From: Panacagrimonas sp965216845
Lineage (GTDB): Bacteria > Pseudomonadota > Gammaproteobacteria > Nevskiales > Nevskiaceae
Assembly (NCBI GenBank): GCA_965216845.1
Contig: OZ244200.1
Span: forward strand, 310,001 to 374,000
Direction: 5' to 3'
Length of the DNA: 64,000 nucleotides
The translations under genes were made by a program, and so were the position numbers. Below, one piece after another: positions 25,320 to 34,613 of the stretch. Under the pieces are notes generated by a model. The model did no database searches, was not told the origin of the DNA, and was given only the letters and a program-made list of their open reading frames with translations. Position 1 is the stretch's first letter. Every line of letters begins with the position of its first letter.

Positions 25320-26195
25320 ATGAATCGGTTGATCGGTCTATTGTCACTGCTGCTGTCGCGCTTGCCCTTGCCGGTACTGCACGGCATGGGCCATTGCCTG
25401 GGCAGCATCGCCTGGTTCATTCCCAACCGTTTGAAACGAATCGCGCTGCGTCACCTCGAGCTTTGCCTGCCGGAACTGCCCGAGGCCGACCGGCGGCGCA
25501 TTGCCCGGCGCAGCCTGCTGCATTTCGGCAAGGCACTGATGGAGGCGCCGGCGATCTGGTTCGGCGACCGCGCGCGCCTGCAGGGCTGGATTGACGACCA
25601 GCAAGCGCGCCACAAACTACAGCAGGCGATTGGTGACGGACCGGCGATTGTGATGTGCCCACACATCGGCTCCTGGGAACTGGCCGGCATGTTTTGCGCC
25701 GCCATGGGGCCCATCACGCTGTTGTACAAGCCGCAGCGCGACCCGCTGGATCAGCTGGTCCAGAAGGGACGATCACGCCTTGGCGCCACCTTGGTCCCGA
25801 CCAACGGCGGCGGCGTTCGCGCCATGCTGCGCGCGCTGCGCGACGGTCACATGGTGGGCATATTGCCGGATCAGGATCCGCCGCGCGGCGCCGGGGTGTT
25901 CGCGCCGCTGTTCGGCATTCCGGCGCACACCAGCGAACTGGTGAGCAAGCTCGCCGCGCGCACCGGCGTACCCGTGTGTTTCTGTTACGCCGAACGGCTG
26001 CCCAGGGGTGCGGGCTTTCGTTTTCACGTGGTCAAACTGCCCACCGAGGCGGTCAGCGATCCGGTGGCCGGCGTTGAAGCCTTGAACCGAGGGATCGAAT
26101 CGGTACTCACCCACCTGCCGGAGCAGTACTGGTGGAGCTACAAACGCTTCCGCCGATTACCGGCAGGCATCCGCAGCCCTTACGCCAGCCTTTGA
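25320..26195 (+). CDS. Lauroyl/myristoyl-type acyltransferase, LpxL/LpxM family
   Basis: A 291-residue inner-membrane acyltransferase of the HtrB/LpxL family, adding a secondary acyl chain to lipid A or a related lipid. An N-terminal hydrophobic helix (LIGLLSLLLSRLPLPVLHGM) is followed by the catalytic HxxxxE in VMCPHIGSWELAGMF and by ILPDQDPPRGAGVFAPLFGI. The C-terminal PEQYWWSYKRFRRLP is diagnostic of the family. ATG 25320 begins at the helix. Which acyl transfer it performs cannot be read from sequence. Confidence 0.88.
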   Translation: MNRLIGLLSLLLSRLPLPVLHGMGHCLGSIAWFIPNRLKRIALRHLELCLPELPEADRRRIARRSLLHFGKALMEAPAIWFGDRARLQGWIDDQQARHKLQQAIGDGPAIVMCPHIGSWELAGMFCAAMGPITLLYKPQRDPLDQLVQKGRSRLGATLVPTNGGGVRAMLRALRDGHMVGILPDQDPPRGAGVFAPLFGIPAHTSELVSKLAARTGVPVCFCYAERLPRGAGFRFHVVKLPTEAVSDPVAGVEALNRGIESVLTHLPEQYWWSYKRFRRLPAGIRSPYASL

Positions 26196-26198
26196 GGC

Positions 26199-27401
26199 TT
26201 ACATCAGCAGCGCCGGCTGCCCGGCCTGGTGAAGCCGCCTCATGCCCTGCTCCAGACCGGACAAGGTCATCGGAAACATGCGGTCCTCACCCACCAGATC
26301 CTGCACCACCTTGATCGACGGCGAGTACTCCCAGCGCTGGTCCGGGTCCGGGTTGAGCCAGATCATGTGTGGAAACTGTTCGCTGAGCCGCTGCATCCAC
26401 ACCGCGCCCGCCTCTTCGTTCCAGTGCTCGATGCTGCCGCCGGGCTGGAGGATTTCGTAGGGGCTCATGCTGGCGTCGCCGACGAAAATCACCTTGTAGT
26501 CCGGCGTGTATTTGTGCATCACATCAAACAGCGCCATGCGATCCGTGTGTCGGCGCAGGTTGTCTTTCCACACGCTTTCATAGATGAAGTTGTGGAAATA
26601 AAAATATTCCAGATGCTTGAACTCGGTCTTGCAGGCGGAAAACAGCTCTTCGCAGACCCGCACATGCGGGTCCATGGAGCCACCCACATCCAGAAACAGC
26701 AGAACCTTCACCGCGTTGTGGCGCTCCGGCACCATCTTGATATCCAGATAGCCGGCGTTGCGCGCGGTGCTGCGAATGGTGTCGTCGATATCCAGAATAT
26801 CCGGGGAGCCTTCGCGCGCGAACTTGCGCAGCCGCCGCAGCGCGATCTTGATGTTGCGCGTGCCCAGCTCCACCGTGTCGTCCAGATTCTGGAACTCGCG
26901 CTTCTCCCAGATCTTGACCGCGCGCCGATTGCCGCCGGTGCCGCCGATGCGCACGCCCTCGGGGTTGTAGCCGGAATTTCCGAACGGCGAGGTGCCGCCG
27001 GTACCGATCCACTTGCTGCCGCCCTGGTGACGTTCCTTTTGCTCTTCCAGACGCTTCTTGAGCGTCTCCATCAACTCATCCAGCCCCCCCAGGGATTGAA
27101 TCTTGGCCTTCTCCTCATCGGTCAGCAGCTTTTCGGCCTGCTTGCGCAACCAGTCTTCGGGGATGGAGCCCAACATCTCTCCGGTCACCGCTTCAATGCC
27201 CTTGAAGTAGGCGGCGAAGGCCTTGTCGAAACGGTCGTACTGGGTTTCATCCTTGACCAGCGAGGTGCGCGAAAGATGATAAAAATCGTCCAGTGAAAAC
27301 ACCGCCACGTGACGCGACAAGGCTTCCAGCAGCGTGAGAAACTCGGACAAGGAGGTCTTGACACCCGCCTGGCGAACCAACAAGAAAAACGTAAAAAGCA
27401 T
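26199..27401 (-). CDS. VWA domain-containing protein, CoxE-like
   Basis: A 400-residue cytoplasmic protein with a C-terminal von Willebrand A domain. The MIDAS motif is VLLFLDVGGSMDPHVRVCEE, a DxGxS form, followed by FHNFIYESVWKDNLRRH and IFVGDASMSPYEILQPGGSI. The N-terminal part (FLTLLEALSRHVAVFSLDDF) matches CoxE-type proteins that work with MoxR AAA ATPases. A MoxR gene on the same strand is 684 bases upstream, with alkA-like on the opposite strand between them. ATG 27401 is preferred to the GTG at 27410 because GGGTGG lies at the right distance. Confidence 0.88.
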   Translation of the reverse strand: MLFTFFLLVRQAGVKTSLSEFLTLLEALSRHVAVFSLDDFYHLSRTSLVKDETQYDRFDKAFAAYFKGIEAVTGEMLGSIPEDWLRKQAEKLLTDEEKAKIQSLGGLDELMETLKKRLEEQKERHQGGSKWIGTGGTSPFGNSGYNPEGVRIGGTGGNRRAVKIWEKREFQNLDDTVELGTRNIKIALRRLRKFAREGSPDILDIDDTIRSTARNAGYLDIKMVPERHNAVKVLLFLDVGGSMDPHVRVCEELFSACKTEFKHLEYFYFHNFIYESVWKDNLRRHTDRMALFDVMHKYTPDYKVIFVGDASMSPYEILQPGGSIEHWNEEAGAVWMQRLSEQFPHMIWLNPDPDQRWEYSPSIKVVQDLVGEDRMFPMTLSGLEQGMRRLHQAGQPALLM

Positions 27402-27442
27402 GCGAACCACCCAAAATCTTTGCGCCTATTCTACGACGTACG

Positions 27443-28084
27443 ATGCAGTTACTTGACGCGGCTCAAATTGAGAAGGCGCAGCGTCAGCTGTCGCGACGCT
27501 GCCCGCAGATGCGCGCACTGATTCGCGCGCACGGCCGCTGCACGCTCAAACCCAAGTCACGCGAATTGTTCCACGTCATGGCGACCGCCATCATCGGCCA
27601 GCAGCTGTCGGTCAAGGCGGCGGACACCATTCAGCAGCGCGTGCACGTCGCCAGCGGCGCCAAAAGCCGCCTGCGGCCGGCGCACATTCTGGGGCTGGAT
27701 CACCAGCAACTGCGCAGCGCCGGCCTGTCCAACGCCAAAGCCAAATGGCTGCTGGAGCTGGCGCGCCGCAGCGATTGCGGCGAGTTCAATTTCGCCCAGC
27801 TACGACGCATGAGCGACGAAGACGCCATCAATGCGCTGGATGCGCTGCCCGGCGTCGGTCGCTGGACCGCAGAGATGTTTCTGATCTTCGCGCTGGGTCG
27901 TCCGGATATTTTCTCGCTGGGTGACGTAGGCCTGCGCAATAACATCAACCGGCTTTACAACAACGGCGAAAAGCTCGACGACGAGGCGACGCTGGCCATT
28001 ACCGAACGCTGGCGACCTTATCGCTCCGTCGCCAGCTGGTATTTGTGGAAATTGACCGACGTCGATATCAAAGGCTGGAGCTAG
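27443..28084 (+). CDS. DNA-3-methyladenine glycosylase II family protein
   Basis: A 213-residue HhH-GPD base-excision repair glycosylase (AlkA type), removing alkylated bases. The helix-hairpin-helix is LPGVGRWTAE at residues 135-144, and the catalytic Asp is D161 in SLGDVGLRNN. An earlier conserved segment is AIIGQQLSVKAADTI. It lacks the N-terminal Ada-like domain of E. coli AlkA. It ends one base before the MoxR stop on the other strand, so it separates the MoxR and VWA genes. Confidence 0.88.
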   Translation: MQLLDAAQIEKAQRQLSRRCPQMRALIRAHGRCTLKPKSRELFHVMATAIIGQQLSVKAADTIQQRVHVASGAKSRLRPAHILGLDHQQLRSAGLSNAKAKWLLELARRSDCGEFNFAQLRRMSDEDAINALDALPGVGRWTAEMFLIFALGRPDIFSLGDVGLRNNINRLYNNGEKLDDEATLAITERWRPYRSVASWYLWKLTDVDIKGWS

Positions 28085-28930
28085 TTACTGATTTGAACGC
28101 CGCGCCATGAACGCGATGCGTTCGAACATGTGCACGTCCTGCTCGTTCTTGAGCAAGGCGCCGTAAAGCGGCGGCAAACTTTTCTTGGCGTTGTTGTCAC
28201 GCAGCACCGCCGGGTCGATATCCTCGGCCAGCAGCAGCTTGAGCCAGTCCAGCAGCTCGGACGTGGACGGCTTTTTCTTCAGGCCGGGAATATCGCGCAG
28301 GCCGAAAAAGACCTCCATCGCCTCGCGCACCAGATTATTTTTCAGATCCGGAAAATGGACGTTGACGATCTGCTCCATGGTTTCCCGCTCCGGGAAGCGG
28401 ATGTAATGGAAAAAACAGCGGCGCAGAAATGCATCCGGCAGCTCCTTCTCATTATTTGAGGTAATCAGAATCACCGGCCGGTGGCGCGCCTCAACCGTCT
28501 TTTGCGTCTCATAGACGTAGAACGCCATCTGATCCAGTTCGCGCAACAGGTCGTTGGGGAATTCAATATCCGCCTTGTCGATTTCATCAATCAGCAGCAG
28601 CGGTTGCTTGTCGCACTCAAAACACTCCCACAGCTTGCCCTTGAGAATGTAGTTGCCAATGTCCTTGACGCGCTCATCGCCCAGCTGTGAATCGCGCAGA
28701 CGCGAAACCGCGTCGTATTCGTACAGACCCTGCTGGGCCTTGGTGGTGGATTTGATGTGCCATTCGAAATAAGGCATGTCCAGCGCTTGCGCCACCTCCT
28801 GCGCCAAACGGGTTTTGCCGGTCCCCGGCTCGCCCTTGACCAACAACGGTCGCTGCAGGGTGACGGCGGCGTTCACCGCCATTTTCAAATCGTCGGTGGC
28901 GACGTAATTTTCAGATCCTTCAAATCGCAC
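28085..28930 (-). CDS. MoxR-family AAA+ ATPase
   Basis: 281 residues with Walker A GEPGTGKT at 33-40, Walker B PLLLIDEIDKADIEF, sensor I VILITSNNEKELPDAFLRRC and the Arg finger region RCFFHYIRFP. Such ATPases act with VWA proteins to insert cofactors or mature complexes; the partner is probably the gene at 26199-27401. Start is GTG 28930, preceded by AAGGA seven bases upstream. The frame runs on into the SNF2 gene but is not coding there. Confidence 0.92.
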   Translation of the reverse strand: MRFEGSENYVATDDLKMAVNAAVTLQRPLLVKGEPGTGKTRLAQEVAQALDMPYFEWHIKSTTKAQQGLYEYDAVSRLRDSQLGDERVKDIGNYILKGKLWECFECDKQPLLLIDEIDKADIEFPNDLLRELDQMAFYVYETQKTVEARHRPVILITSNNEKELPDAFLRRCFFHYIRFPERETMEQIVNVHFPDLKNNLVREAMEVFFGLRDIPGLKKKPSTSELLDWLKLLLAEDIDPAVLRDNNAKKSLPPLYGALLKNEQDVHMFERIAFMARRSNQ

Positions 28931-28959
28931 GGTTGATTCCTTATAGATTTTGATAAAGG

Positions 28960-31900
28960 CTAACCCAGCGGCGCAAACAAATCCTGGATATCTTCGTCTG
29001 ACCAGCTGGTCATGCCGCCTGATTCGGCCAACAAGGCATCGGCCAGGCCGCGTTTCTTCTCCTGCAATTCTGCGATTTTCTGCTCCACCGTGCCTTCGGT
29101 CAGCAGTTTGTAGACAAAAACCGGCTTGTCCTGACCGATGCGGTGGGCACGGTCGGTGGCCTGCTGCTCGACCGCCGGATTCCACCAGGGGTCGTAATGA
29201 ATCACGGTATCGGCGGCGGTGAGGTTCAAGCCCACGCCGCCGGCCTTGAGACTGATCAAGAACAGCGGCACCGCGCCGGACTGGAAGCGTTCCACCAGCG
29301 GCTCGCGGTCCTTGGTGTCGCCGGTCAGCTTGAGATAGTCGATACCCGCTGCATTGACCCGCTTTTCGATCAGCTCCAGCATGCTGGTGAACTGGGAGAA
29401 CAACAGCACGCGCCGCCCTTCTTCCACCATCTCCGGCAGCATGTCCATCAGCATGTCGAGCTTGGCGGACTGCTCCACGCCGGCGGCCGTGTCCAGCTTG
29501 ACCAGCTGCGGATCGCAACAGACCTGGCGTAGCTTGAGCAGCGCGTCCAGAACCACGATATGACTGCGCCCCATGCCCTTGGCGGAAATTTCGGAGCGCA
29601 CCCGTTCGTCCATGGCGATGCGTACCGCCTCGTAAAGATCGCGTTGCTGGTCTTCCAGCGCCACCGTGCGCAGCATGGTGGTGATGGGCGGCAGGTCCTT
29701 GGCAACCTCGGCCTTGGTCCGACGCAACAGGAAGGGCCGCGAACGGCGCACCAGCTGATTGCGCGCCTGTTCGTCGGCGTGTTTCTCAATCGGCGTACGA
29801 TAACGGCGCTTGAAGGTGGTTTCGTCGGCAAAAAAGCCCGGCATGAGGAAGTTCATCAGCGACCAGAATTCCCCCAGATGATTTTCCAGCGGGGTGCCGG
29901 TCAGGCAAAGCCGATGGCGGGTATTGAGCTGACCCACCAGTTGCGCGGCGCGCGACTTGCTGTTCTTGATATTCTGCGCCTCATCCAGAATCACCATGTG
30001 AAACTCTGGCTCTGACAAGACCTCGAAGTCACGCGGCAGCAGCGGATAAGTGGTCAGCACCAGATCGTGCTTGCTGATCTTTTTGAAACGCGTCTTGCGA
30101 TCCTGGCCGTGCAAGGTCAGCACTTTCAGCTTGGGTGCAAAGCGCTTGGCCTCACGCCGCCAGTTGAACATCAGGCTGGTGGGCGCAATCACCAGGCAGG
30201 GGCGATCCATGCGGCCGCTTTCCTTTTCCACCAGCAGATGCGCCAGCGTCTGCACGGTCTTGCCCAAACCCATGTCATCGGCCAGTACGCCGCCGAGCTC
30301 GTGCTGGTGCAGGAATTGCAGCCAGCTCAGGCCTTCCTTCTGATACGGTCGCAGTTCGGCCTTGAGTCCCTTGGGCGGCTCAACCGGCTCGATGCCGCGC
30401 GAGGCGCGCAGACGTTGCCCAAGCTCGCGCAAGTGCTCGGCGCCGGAAAATTGCAGTTCCGGATTTTGCGCCAGATCCCCAAGCACGCCAGAGGCATAGC
30501 GTGGCAGGCGCATCTGCCCGTCCTTTTCAAGGTCTGGAGAATCAAACAGCTCCAGCAGCGTCAGAAAGATGGGCTTGAGGCGGCCGGCAGGCACGCGAAT
30601 CAGCCGCCGTTGCGCCTCATCGCGCAACACAAAGGGTTCCTCGTCGTCCAGGGCGGCAAAGCGCTGCGCGTTCCAGTCTTCGCCGGATTCATTCAAGAAG
30701 GTGGTCAACAACGGCAGCAGCGGCTGACGATGACCAGCAACGGTAATGTCCAGCGACAAACCGAACCAGTCGTTGCCGCTGTCTTCGAGCTGTACCAGCC
30801 AATCGGGCTCGGGCTCGTGCAGACGGAAGGCGAAATCCTCGTCGATTTCGACCAGCCAGTTTTCATTTTCCAGATCCGGCAACGGACCCAGCATCAGCGG
30901 AATCCAGTCGCGCTCGCTGCGCGGCACCAGCAGCGATTGGCGCTGATAATCGGTGGGAAACAAACCCATCCCCACCAGCCGCTGCCAGGCTTTCTGTTCC
31001 GCCTGGTTGTCACGGTCGATGCGAATCACCTCGCTGCCCTCGGTACGCACCAGTGGATCCTGATGCTCATCAAAGCTGCAGCGCAGGCCGCGATAGTCAA
31101 ACAGAATCTGAGCACAGTCCAGCACCCGTTCCCCGCGGCTTTCGGATTTGATTTCGGCGCGCAACAGGCGCAGCACCGGCCGCGGCCGAACGCGACCAAC
31201 CCGCCGTTCGTGCACCAGAATCGGCGGCGTGATCTTGTCCATCACCGGCCCGAGGATTGCGGGCAGTTCATTCACGGCTTTTTCCGCCGCCTCCGAAGGC
31301 AGCGCCGGCGCGGCCATCAGGTCCGCCATCAAATGCTGCGGAACATCCAGTTCCACCGGGCCCGCAACATGGTTGGCCGGATCCACATACCAGGGTGGCA
31401 CCAGGGGCAATATGACCGGCATGTCTTCGACTTCCACCTGCAGCCGATAGCGGCCCTCACGAGTGGTCGCCCACAACAGGTTGCCGGACTTGGCCGGACC
31501 TTCACGCAAGGGTTCGCCCTTGGTGTCGCGCCAATACATGCGGCCGGTACTGATCAGGCGTTGCAGCAACTTGCCACCCCAGGTGGCTTCCAGGCGCCGA
31601 TCCGGCACCGGATTGCCCGATTGTCGCTTGATCAGTTCCAGCAGGATGTCCTGATCTTCGGCCGTGACGAATTTTGCGGGCCGGTTCAGATCACCGTTGT
31701 AAAGTCTGGGCTTGCCGGGACTGCCGTCGCCCTTGGGCCGCACCATGACCGTGCGCACCAGCGCACGACGCATGGCGATGTGCTCGCCTTCCTGATTCAG
31801 CAGGAACAACAACTTTTCCTGAACGCCCTGCGCGTCCGGGGGCGCTTGGGTGGCACGGCGCAATCGCTCCAGCCATTGCGACAAGGCCGCATGTGCCTGA

Positions 31901-32331
31901 CGGTCCGACTGCTTGCGCGCTGTCTGTGCGGCGTTCTGGGTGCGGCGACCGCGCGGCGTGCGACGGCTGCCATTGGCGGACGATCCGTTGTTGCCGCTCT
32001 CGGAAGCCGGCGGCGAGGCCAGTTTCAACAATACCGCAGCGACATGCTTGCAGTTGTTGCCGACCGGGCAGGTGCAGTGCGACTCGAAGCGCCAGCGGCC
32101 ACGCTGATCCTTGAGCCAGCGCACTTCGCTCTCATAGCGCTTGCCGGCTTCGTTGCGCACGGCGGCGTGACAGCCATGGCCGTCGCCGCGCGGAACAATG
32201 TTGACCACGAAACCTCGCCGCAAGTAATTGCGACCACGATCAAAGTTGCCCCCGCCGAATTGTTCGCGGATGTCCTTGGGATTAAACACAAATAAATGCA
32301 GGCGCCAATAACGCCCGTTGAACCAGCTCAA
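28960..32331 (-). CDS. SWIM zinc finger and SNF2-type helicase
   Basis: A 1123-residue protein. The N-terminal SWIM zinc finger has C86, C88, C94 and H96 (CTCPVGNNCKHVAAVLL). The central part is a bacterial SNF2-like lobe of unknown function. The ATPase core has Walker A GVLADDMGLGKTVQTLAHLL, the DEAQ box (HMVILDEAQNIKNSKSRAAQ), and helicase motifs FSQFTSMLELIEKRVNAAG, LKAGGVGLNLTAADTVIHYD and ATDRAHRIGQDKPVFVYKLL. HepA/SNF2 proteins remodel protein-nucleic acid complexes, e.g. recycling RNA polymerase. It starts 20 bases downstream of pgk, so may be co-transcribed with it. Confidence 0.93.
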   Translation of the reverse strand: MSWFNGRYWRLHLFVFNPKDIREQFGGGNFDRGRNYLRRGFVVNIVPRGDGHGCHAAVRNEAGKRYESEVRWLKDQRGRWRFESHCTCPVGNNCKHVAAVLLKLASPPASESGNNGSSANGSRRTPRGRRTQNAAQTARKQSDRQAHAALSQWLERLRRATQAPPDAQGVQEKLLFLLNQEGEHIAMRRALVRTVMVRPKGDGSPGKPRLYNGDLNRPAKFVTAEDQDILLELIKRQSGNPVPDRRLEATWGGKLLQRLISTGRMYWRDTKGEPLREGPAKSGNLLWATTREGRYRLQVEVEDMPVILPLVPPWYVDPANHVAGPVELDVPQHLMADLMAAPALPSEAAEKAVNELPAILGPVMDKITPPILVHERRVGRVRPRPVLRLLRAEIKSESRGERVLDCAQILFDYRGLRCSFDEHQDPLVRTEGSEVIRIDRDNQAEQKAWQRLVGMGLFPTDYQRQSLLVPRSERDWIPLMLGPLPDLENENWLVEIDEDFAFRLHEPEPDWLVQLEDSGNDWFGLSLDITVAGHRQPLLPLLTTFLNESGEDWNAQRFAALDDEEPFVLRDEAQRRLIRVPAGRLKPIFLTLLELFDSPDLEKDGQMRLPRYASGVLGDLAQNPELQFSGAEHLRELGQRLRASRGIEPVEPPKGLKAELRPYQKEGLSWLQFLHQHELGGVLADDMGLGKTVQTLAHLLVEKESGRMDRPCLVIAPTSLMFNWRREAKRFAPKLKVLTLHGQDRKTRFKKISKHDLVLTTYPLLPRDFEVLSEPEFHMVILDEAQNIKNSKSRAAQLVGQLNTRHRLCLTGTPLENHLGEFWSLMNFLMPGFFADETTFKRRYRTPIEKHADEQARNQLVRRSRPFLLRRTKAEVAKDLPPITTMLRTVALEDQQRDLYEAVRIAMDERVRSEISAKGMGRSHIVVLDALLKLRQVCCDPQLVKLDTAAGVEQSAKLDMLMDMLPEMVEEGRRVLLFSQFTSMLELIEKRVNAAGIDYLKLTGDTKDREPLVERFQSGAVPLFLISLKAGGVGLNLTAADTVIHYDPWWNPAVEQQATDRAHRIGQDKPVFVYKLLTEGTVEQKIAELQEKKRGLADALLAESGGMTSWSDEDIQDLFAPLG

Positions 32332-32351
32332 AAATAGCTTGTTGTCAGCTC

Positions 32352-33527
32352 TTAAGCGCGCTGCTCGAGAATCTCTACGGCGGGCAGCTTTTTGCCTTCG
32401 AGAAACTCCAGGAACGCGCCCCCTCCGGTGGAGATGTACCCAAGCTGCGAGGCGACATCAAACTTGTCGATCGCCGCCAGGGTGTCCCCGCCGCCTGCCA
32501 GCGAAAAAGCAGGGCTTGCGGCAATGGCCTGTGCGAGCATCCGGGTACCACCGGCAAACGCATCATACTCGAATACGCCCACAGGTCCATTCCAGACGAT
32601 GGTCGCGCAACTGGCAAGCTGCCGCTGAAGCGCGGCGCCGCTGGCCGGACCGATGTCCAGAATCATCTCATCGGCGGCCACCTCGTCAACGCCGCGAACC
32701 GCCGGCTGCGCTTCGGCGGAAATCTCGGTGGCGCAGACCACGTCGGTCGGCAGCGGAATATCGCCGCCGCGCGCTTGAATCTTTTTGCGGATGGCACGCG
32801 CGGTTTCCAGCATGTCGGTTTCGCACAAGGACTTGCCCACGGGGTGCCCCGCTGCGGCGAGAAAGGTGTTGGCGATGCCGCCGCCGACGATCAGCTGATC
32901 CGCCACATCCGCCAGGTGGTTCAACAAATCCAGTTTGGTGCTGACCTTGGAGCCACCGACGATGACCGCGAGCGGTCGTTTGGGCTGGTTCAGCGATTGA
33001 CCCAGCGCATCCAGCTCCGCGGCCAGCAGCGGGCCGGCGCAGGCGCTTGGCGCAAAACGGGCGACGCCGTGGGTGCTGGCCTCGGCCCGATGCGCGGTAC
33101 CGAAGGCGTCCATCACGTAGATATCGCACAGCGCCGCCATTTTTTTTGACAGCGCCTCATCGTTGCTTTTCTCGCCCTCCAGAAAACGCGTGTTCTCACC
33201 CAGGGCGATTTGGCCCGCCTGCGAAGGCGCGCCTTGGTCCAGCCAGTTTTCCAATAGCGGCACGGACTGACCCAGCGCCTGCGATAACCATTGCGCCACC
33301 GGCCTGAGCGACAGTGCCGGATCAGGCTGGCCGGCCTTGGGACGGCCCAGGTGCGAAATCACCAGCACCGACGCACCTTTTTCCAACGCCGCCTTCAGCG
33401 TGGGCAGGGAGGCCTTGAGTCTCGCATCCGATGTGATGCGCCCCTGACTCAGCGGCACGTTGAGGTCTTGCCGGATCAGCAGGCGTTTGCCGGCCAGATC
33501 CAGATCCGTCATGCGCAGAATGCTCAT
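32352..33527 (-). CDS. pgk: Phosphoglycerate kinase
   Basis: 391 residues catalysing 1,3-bisphosphoglycerate + ADP to 3-phosphoglycerate + ATP. Motifs: LLIRQDLNVPLSQGRITSDA, SVLVISHLGRPKAGQPDPAL, ALGENTRFLEGEKSNDEALS, VIVGGSKVSTKLDLLNHLAD, and GGGDTLAAIDKFDVASQLGY near the C-terminus. ATG 33527 is the family start. It follows gap by 17 bases. The usual next genes pyk and fba are absent; a SNF2 helicase gene follows instead. Confidence 0.97.
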   Translation of the reverse strand: MSILRMTDLDLAGKRLLIRQDLNVPLSQGRITSDARLKASLPTLKAALEKGASVLVISHLGRPKAGQPDPALSLRPVAQWLSQALGQSVPLLENWLDQGAPSQAGQIALGENTRFLEGEKSNDEALSKKMAALCDIYVMDAFGTAHRAEASTHGVARFAPSACAGPLLAAELDALGQSLNQPKRPLAVIVGGSKVSTKLDLLNHLADVADQLIVGGGIANTFLAAAGHPVGKSLCETDMLETARAIRKKIQARGGDIPLPTDVVCATEISAEAQPAVRGVDEVAADEMILDIGPASGAALQRQLASCATIVWNGPVGVFEYDAFAGGTRMLAQAIAASPAFSLAGGGDTLAAIDKFDVASQLGYISTGGGAFLEFLEGKKLPAVEILEQRA

Positions 33528-33544
33528 TGCGTTTTTCCGCTGTC

Positions 33545-34546
33545 TCAGCCCGCGACCACGCGCGCCATTTCCAGGCACTTGTTGGAATAACCCCACTCGT
33601 TGTCGTACCAGCTCACCAGCTTGACGAAGGTGGAATCCAGCGCAATGCCGGCGTTGGCGTCGAAAATGGAAGTGCGGGCATCGCCGCGAAAATCCGTCGC
33701 CACCACCTTGTCTTCGGTGTAACCCAGAACACCCTTGAGCGCGCCCTGGCTTTGCGCCTTCATCTCCGCCTTGATGTCCTCGTAGCTGGCCTGGCTGTTC
33801 AGCTCAGCGGTCAGATCGACCACCGACACGTCCGAGGTCGGCACGCGAAACGCCATGCCGGTGAGCTTCTTGTTCAGCTCCGGAATCACCACGCCCACCG
33901 CTTTGGCGGCGCCGGTGCTGGAGGGGATGATGTTTTCCAGAATGCCGCGACCGCCGCGCCAGTCCTTCATGCTGGGACCGTCGACCGTTTTTTGGGTCGC
34001 GGTGGCGGCGTGCACGGTGGTCATCAGGCCGCGCTTGATGCCCCATTTGTCGTTGATCACCTTGGCCAGGGGCGCCAGACAGTTGGTGGTGCAGGAGGCG
34101 TTGGAGATAATGGCCTGGCCGGCGTAGCGCTTGTCGTTGACGCCGTAGACGAACATCGGCGTGCCGTCCTTGGACGGCGCGGACATGATCACCTTGGGCG
34201 CGCCCGCGGCAACGTGCTTGCCGGCGGTTTCCTCGGTCAGGAACAGGCCGGTGGATTCGATCACCACATCCGCGCCGACTTCGCTCCACTTCAAGGCAGC
34301 AGGGTCCCGTTCGGCGGTGAGCCGAATCTTGCCGCCGTTGACCATCAGCGCGCCGTCTTCGACCGTGATCTCGCCCTTGAAGCGACCGTGTACCGAGTCG
34401 TAACGCAGCATGTAGGCGAGATAGTCCGGCTCCAGCAGGTCATTGATGCCGACGATTTGCACATCGTCACCAAAGTTTTCCACCGCCGCGCGCAACACGT
34501 TGCGGCCGATACGACCAAAGCCGTTGATCCCAATCTTGATTGCCAT
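33545..34546 (-). CDS. gap: Glyceraldehyde-3-phosphate dehydrogenase, type I
   Basis: A 333-residue glycolytic/Calvin-type enzyme. The NAD-binding motif is INGFGRIGRNVLRAAVENFG, the catalytic Cys lies in ISNASCTTNCLAPLAKV, and the C-terminal motif is LVSWYDNEWGYSNKCLEMAR. ATG 34546 matches the family. Middle gene of tkt-gap-pgk. Confidence 0.97.
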   Translation of the reverse strand: MAIKIGINGFGRIGRNVLRAAVENFGDDVQIVGINDLLEPDYLAYMLRYDSVHGRFKGEITVEDGALMVNGGKIRLTAERDPAALKWSEVGADVVIESTGLFLTEETAGKHVAAGAPKVIMSAPSKDGTPMFVYGVNDKRYAGQAIISNASCTTNCLAPLAKVINDKWGIKRGLMTTVHAATATQKTVDGPSMKDWRGGRGILENIIPSSTGAAKAVGVVIPELNKKLTGMAFRVPTSDVSVVDLTAELNSQASYEDIKAEMKAQSQGALKGVLGYTEDKVVATDFRGDARTSIFDANAGIALDSTFVKLVSWYDNEWGYSNKCLEMARVVAG

Positions 34547-34613
34547 CTTAGGAGTACCCCAGGTTGTCAAAAAGCGATGCGGTCACATCGCGATGCGAAG
34601 AGCGCGCGGGCCG

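Noticed and set aside
28931..29518. Extension of the MoxR frame upstream of its GTG start
   Set aside because: The upstream part overlaps the SNF2 3' end in another frame; AAGGA plus GTG at 28930 gives the family N-terminus.
30067..32295. Plus-strand open frame of 742 codons over the SNF2 gene
   Set aside because: Antisense to a protein with complete SNF2 motifs; Gln-rich unlikely protein.
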